Positions 5,217-7,327 of a DNA stretch of 7,327 bases are shown here, piece by piece. The stretch spans positions 1 to 7,327 of the forward strand of contig VGQR01000092.1 in assembly GCA_016882345.1 (NCBI GenBank). The letters run 5' to 3'. How positions within the stretch are numbered: position 1 is the first letter of the stretch; the number at the start of each line of letters is the position of its first letter. The position numbers and the translations under genes were made by a program. The DNA comes from Cyanobacteria bacterium K_DeepCast_35m_m2_023 (GTDB lineage: Bacteria > Cyanobacteriota > Cyanobacteriia > PCC-6307 > Cyanobiaceae). A model generated the notes under the pieces. That model did no database searches. It was not told where the DNA came from and saw nothing but the letters and a program-made list of their open reading frames with translations.

Positions 5217-7327
5217 GTGGGCACGGATCCGCTAGCGGCACCACCGCGTTGGCTCCAGGTCTGGCTTGAGGCCGGGCGCGAGGGGCAGACGTTCACCTAC
5301 GCCAATCCCCTGCGGCTGCCCCTGGCTCCCGGGGATCTGGTGCAGGTTCAGCTGCGGGGGCGGCGCCAGTCGGGTCTGGTGGTCGAGCAGCTCAGCGCCC
5401 TGCCTGCCGATCTCATCGGTCGCCAGCTGCAGCCGATCGACAAGCTGCTGCAGCCAGCAGCGGTGATGCCGCAGTGGCAGCAGCTCATCGATCAGGTTGC
5501 CGAGGCGTGCCACACCAGCCGTTTTCAGACCCTCAAAAGCGCCCTGCCGGCGGCCTGGCTGGGTCAGCGGCGCCAACCACCGGCGGCGGGGCAGCGCCCC
5601 AGCTGGCAGATCGTTGCCAATCCCGTTGATCTTAAGACCGAGCGCCTCACCGAGCGCCAGCAGGCCCTGCTGATGGCCTTGCATCAGGCCGGCGGGGTCC
5701 TGCCGTTGGCCGAGCTTTGCGGCCCTGCCGGCCAGAGCCGTGCCGTGCTGGCTGGTCTTGAGCGACGCGGCCTGGTGCAGCGCCGACTCACGTCTGCCGC
5801 GCCAGTCGACGGGCAGCCGCCGCGCCAGCTCAGCGCCGATCAGGCCAGGGTGCTGGCGTCGATCACGGCAGCCGATCCGGGCCAGAGCCTGCTGCTTTGG
5901 GGGGTCACCGGGGCGGGCAAAACCGAGGTGTATCTGCAGGCGGCGGCGCAGGCGCTGCAGAAGGGCCAAAGCGTTCTGCTGCTCTGCCCCGAAATCGGTC
6001 TGATCCCCCAGCTGCTCGATCGGGCCCGCAGCCGCTTTGGGTGTGCCGTGTGCGAGTACCACAGCGGTCTGGGAGATGGCGAACGCGTCAGCAGCTGGCG
6101 ATCTGCCCTCGATGCGCAAACGCCCCAGTTGGTGGTCGGGACCCGCTCGGCGGTGTTTCTGCCTTTGGCGCGACTGGGTTTGATCGTGCTCGATGAGGAG
6201 CACGACAGCTCGTACAAGCAGGAAAGCCCGATGCCCTGCTACCACGCCCGGGATGCAGCGCGGTTGCGCGCCCGTCGCGAGGGGGCGGTGCTGCTGCTGG
6301 GCACCGCCACACCGTCGATCGAGAGCTGGCACAGCGTGCAACAGGGGCAGACCCAGCTGCTGCGGCTGACCACGCGCATCGGTGCTCGGCCGATGCCGCC
6401 GGTGCGGCTGGTCGACATGCGCCAGGAGCTGGCCGCCGGTCATCGCCGCCTGATCAGTCGTCCCCTGCTGCAACGCCTGCAGCGCTTGGTCGGCAGTGGC
6501 GAGCAGGCCGTGGTGCTGGTGCCGCGCCGGGGTTATCGCTCGTTTCTGAGTTGCCGCAGTTGCGGCACCGCCGTGTTGTGCCCAAATTGCGATGTGGCGT
6601 TGACCGTGCATCGTCACCATGGCGGCAGCGAGTGGCTGCGCTGCCACTGGTGCGACCACCGCCAGGGGGTGAGCAGCCGCTGCGGCAGCTGTGGCTCGAC
6701 GGCGTTCAAGCCCTTTGGTGCCGGCACCCAACGGGTGATCGAGCAGTTGGCCGAAGAGCTGCCCAACCTGCGCCTGCTGCGGTTTGATCGCGACAGCACC
6801 CGCGGCCGTGATGGTCACCGCCAGGTGCTCTCCCGCTTTGCCGCCGGCGAGGCCGATGTGCTGGTGGGCACCCAGATGCTGGCCAAGGGCATGGATCTGC
6901 CGCGGGTCACGCTGGCGGCGGTGTTGGCTGCCGATGGCCTGCTGTTTCGGCCCGACCTGCGTTCGGCCGAACAGTGCCTGCAGCTGTTGTTGCAGCTGGC
7001 CGGGCGGGCGGGACGGGGTGAACTGCCGGGCGAGGTGCTGGTGCAGACCTACAGCCCGGACCATCCGGTGATCCAGCACCTGGTCAGCGGCGACTACGGC
7101 GCGTTTCTGGCCGAGGAGCTGGCCCAGCGCCGCAGTGGGGCCCAGGTGCCGTTTGCCCGGGCCGCCCTGCTGCGCCTCAGTGGTCCTGCGGCCAGCACCA
7201 CGGCGACGGCGGCGGCAGCGCTGGCCGAACGGCTGGCCCCGGCGGTCCACGCGGCGGGATGGTGCCTGATCGGCCCGGCGCCAGCGCCGGTGGCACGGGT
7301 CGCCGGTCGCAGCCGCTGGCAGCTGTT
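5217..7327 (+). CDS. priA: Primosomal protein N' (PriA replication-restart helicase), 3' end outside window
   Basis: A DNA-dependent 3'-to-5' helicase that recognises stalled or repaired forks and reloads the replisome. The frame is open for 703 residues to the window edge, probably lacking only a few dozen. The N-terminal 3'-DNA-binding domain starts at LQVWLEAGREGQTFTYANPL (13-32), and a winged-helix-like region lies around 140-200. The helicase core shows Walker A GVTGAGKT (229-236), CPEIGLIPQL (257-266), the DEEH box (326-329), GTATPSIES (362-370), GTQMLAKGMDLPRVTL (551-566) and LAGRAGRG (594-601). All eight zinc-binding cysteines are present in four CxxC pairs (446/449, 455/458, 476/479, 489/492). 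The helicase residues and zinc ligands suggest an active protein. Walker A has Ala where many PriA proteins have Ser, a mild change that keeps Lys235 and Thr236. Translation must start at the GTG at 5217, since an in-frame stop lies at 5187 and no ATG precedes the conserved region. Confidence 0.95.
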   Translation, partial: MGTDPLAAPPRWLQVWLEAGREGQTFTYANPLRLPLAPGDLVQVQLRGRRQSGLVVEQLSALPADLIGRQLQPIDKLLQPAAVMPQWQQLIDQVAEACHTSRFQTLKSALPAAWLGQRRQPPAAGQRPSWQIVANPVDLKTERLTERQQALLMALHQAGGVLPLAELCGPAGQSRAVLAGLERRGLVQRRLTSAAPVDGQPPRQLSADQARVLASITAADPGQSLLLWGVTGAGKTEVYLQAAAQALQKGQSVLLLCPEIGLIPQLLDRARSRFGCAVCEYHSGLGDGERVSSWRSALDAQTPQLVVGTRSAVFLPLARLGLIVLDEEHDSSYKQESPMPCYHARDAARLRARREGAVLLLGTATPSIESWHSVQQGQTQLLRLTTRIGARPMPPVRLVDMRQELAAGHRRLISRPLLQRLQRLVGSGEQAVVLVPRRGYRSFLSCRSCGTAVLCPNCDVALTVHRHHGGSEWLRCHWCDHRQGVSSRCGSCGSTAFKPFGAGTQRVIEQLAEELPNLRLLRFDRDSTRGRDGHRQVLSRFAAGEADVLVGTQMLAKGMDLPRVTLAAVLAADGLLFRPDLRSAEQCLQLLLQLAGRAGRGELPGEVLVQTYSPDHPVIQHLVSGDYGAFLAEELAQRRSGAQVPFARAALLRLSGPAASTTATAAAALAERLAPAVHAAGWCLIGPAPAPVARVAGRSRWQL

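Noticed and set aside
4447..5235. A plus-strand open frame over the rpoD N-terminus and leader
   Set aside because: Its Ala/Leu-rich first half is the reverse reading of the sigma factor's Lys/Ala tail, and the rest shows no protein-like features.
4816..5244. A minus-strand frame of 142 codons through the rpoD leader
   Set aside because: It is out of frame with rpoD, begins upstream of the predicted promoter and has no domain or credible start signal.
5232..7250. A 672-codon open frame on the minus strand opposite priA
   Set aside because: It lies entirely antisense to a PriA frame with intact helicase motifs, and its Gln/His/Arg/Ala-rich composition is what GC-rich codons give when read backward. 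No domain is recognisable.

Overview
The window looks like chromosome from a GC-rich unicellular cyanobacterium of the Synechococcus/Cyanobium type. The evidence is the family content: a DUF1824 protein (a family I know only from cyanobacteria), a principal sigma factor with a Lys/Ala-rich N-terminal tail, a close rpoD-priA divergence, and very high GC throughout. No tRNA, rRNA, CRISPR array, insertion sequence or phage gene was recognised.

Layout. Everything from 1 to 4838 is on the minus strand and everything from 5217 onward is on the plus strand. In transcription order from right to left, the minus strand carries rpoD (4838-3483), a strong intrinsic terminator (3446-3421), a dolichyl-phosphate-mannose-synthase-like glycosyltransferase fused to a GtrA membrane domain (3407-2310), a broken PAP2 phosphatase gene (2313-1988), a DUF1824 gene (1991-1596), hemC (1478-513) and the 5' part of a ClC-type anion channel/transporter gene (547 to beyond base 1). 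The plus strand carries priA (5217 to beyond 7327). The 378-bp gap between rpoD and priA holds a good minus-strand sigma-70-type promoter placed against the priA start, giving rpoD a leader of about 340 nt.

Function. rpoD, priA and hemC are housekeeping genes for transcription, replication restart and tetrapyrrole synthesis. The glycosyltransferase-PAP2 pair resembles a membrane polyprenyl-phosphate-sugar module. Its phosphatase has lost its central catalytic motifs and reading frame, while the remnant still overlaps the next start codon as ATGA. hemC and the ClC gene overlap by 35 bp and are probably co-transcribed.

I see no convincing undescribed multi-gene system. The points most worth a second look are the decayed PAP2 gene, the GPGLP selectivity motif of the ClC protein, the terminator set directly before the glycosyltransferase start, and the crowded rpoD/priA divergence.
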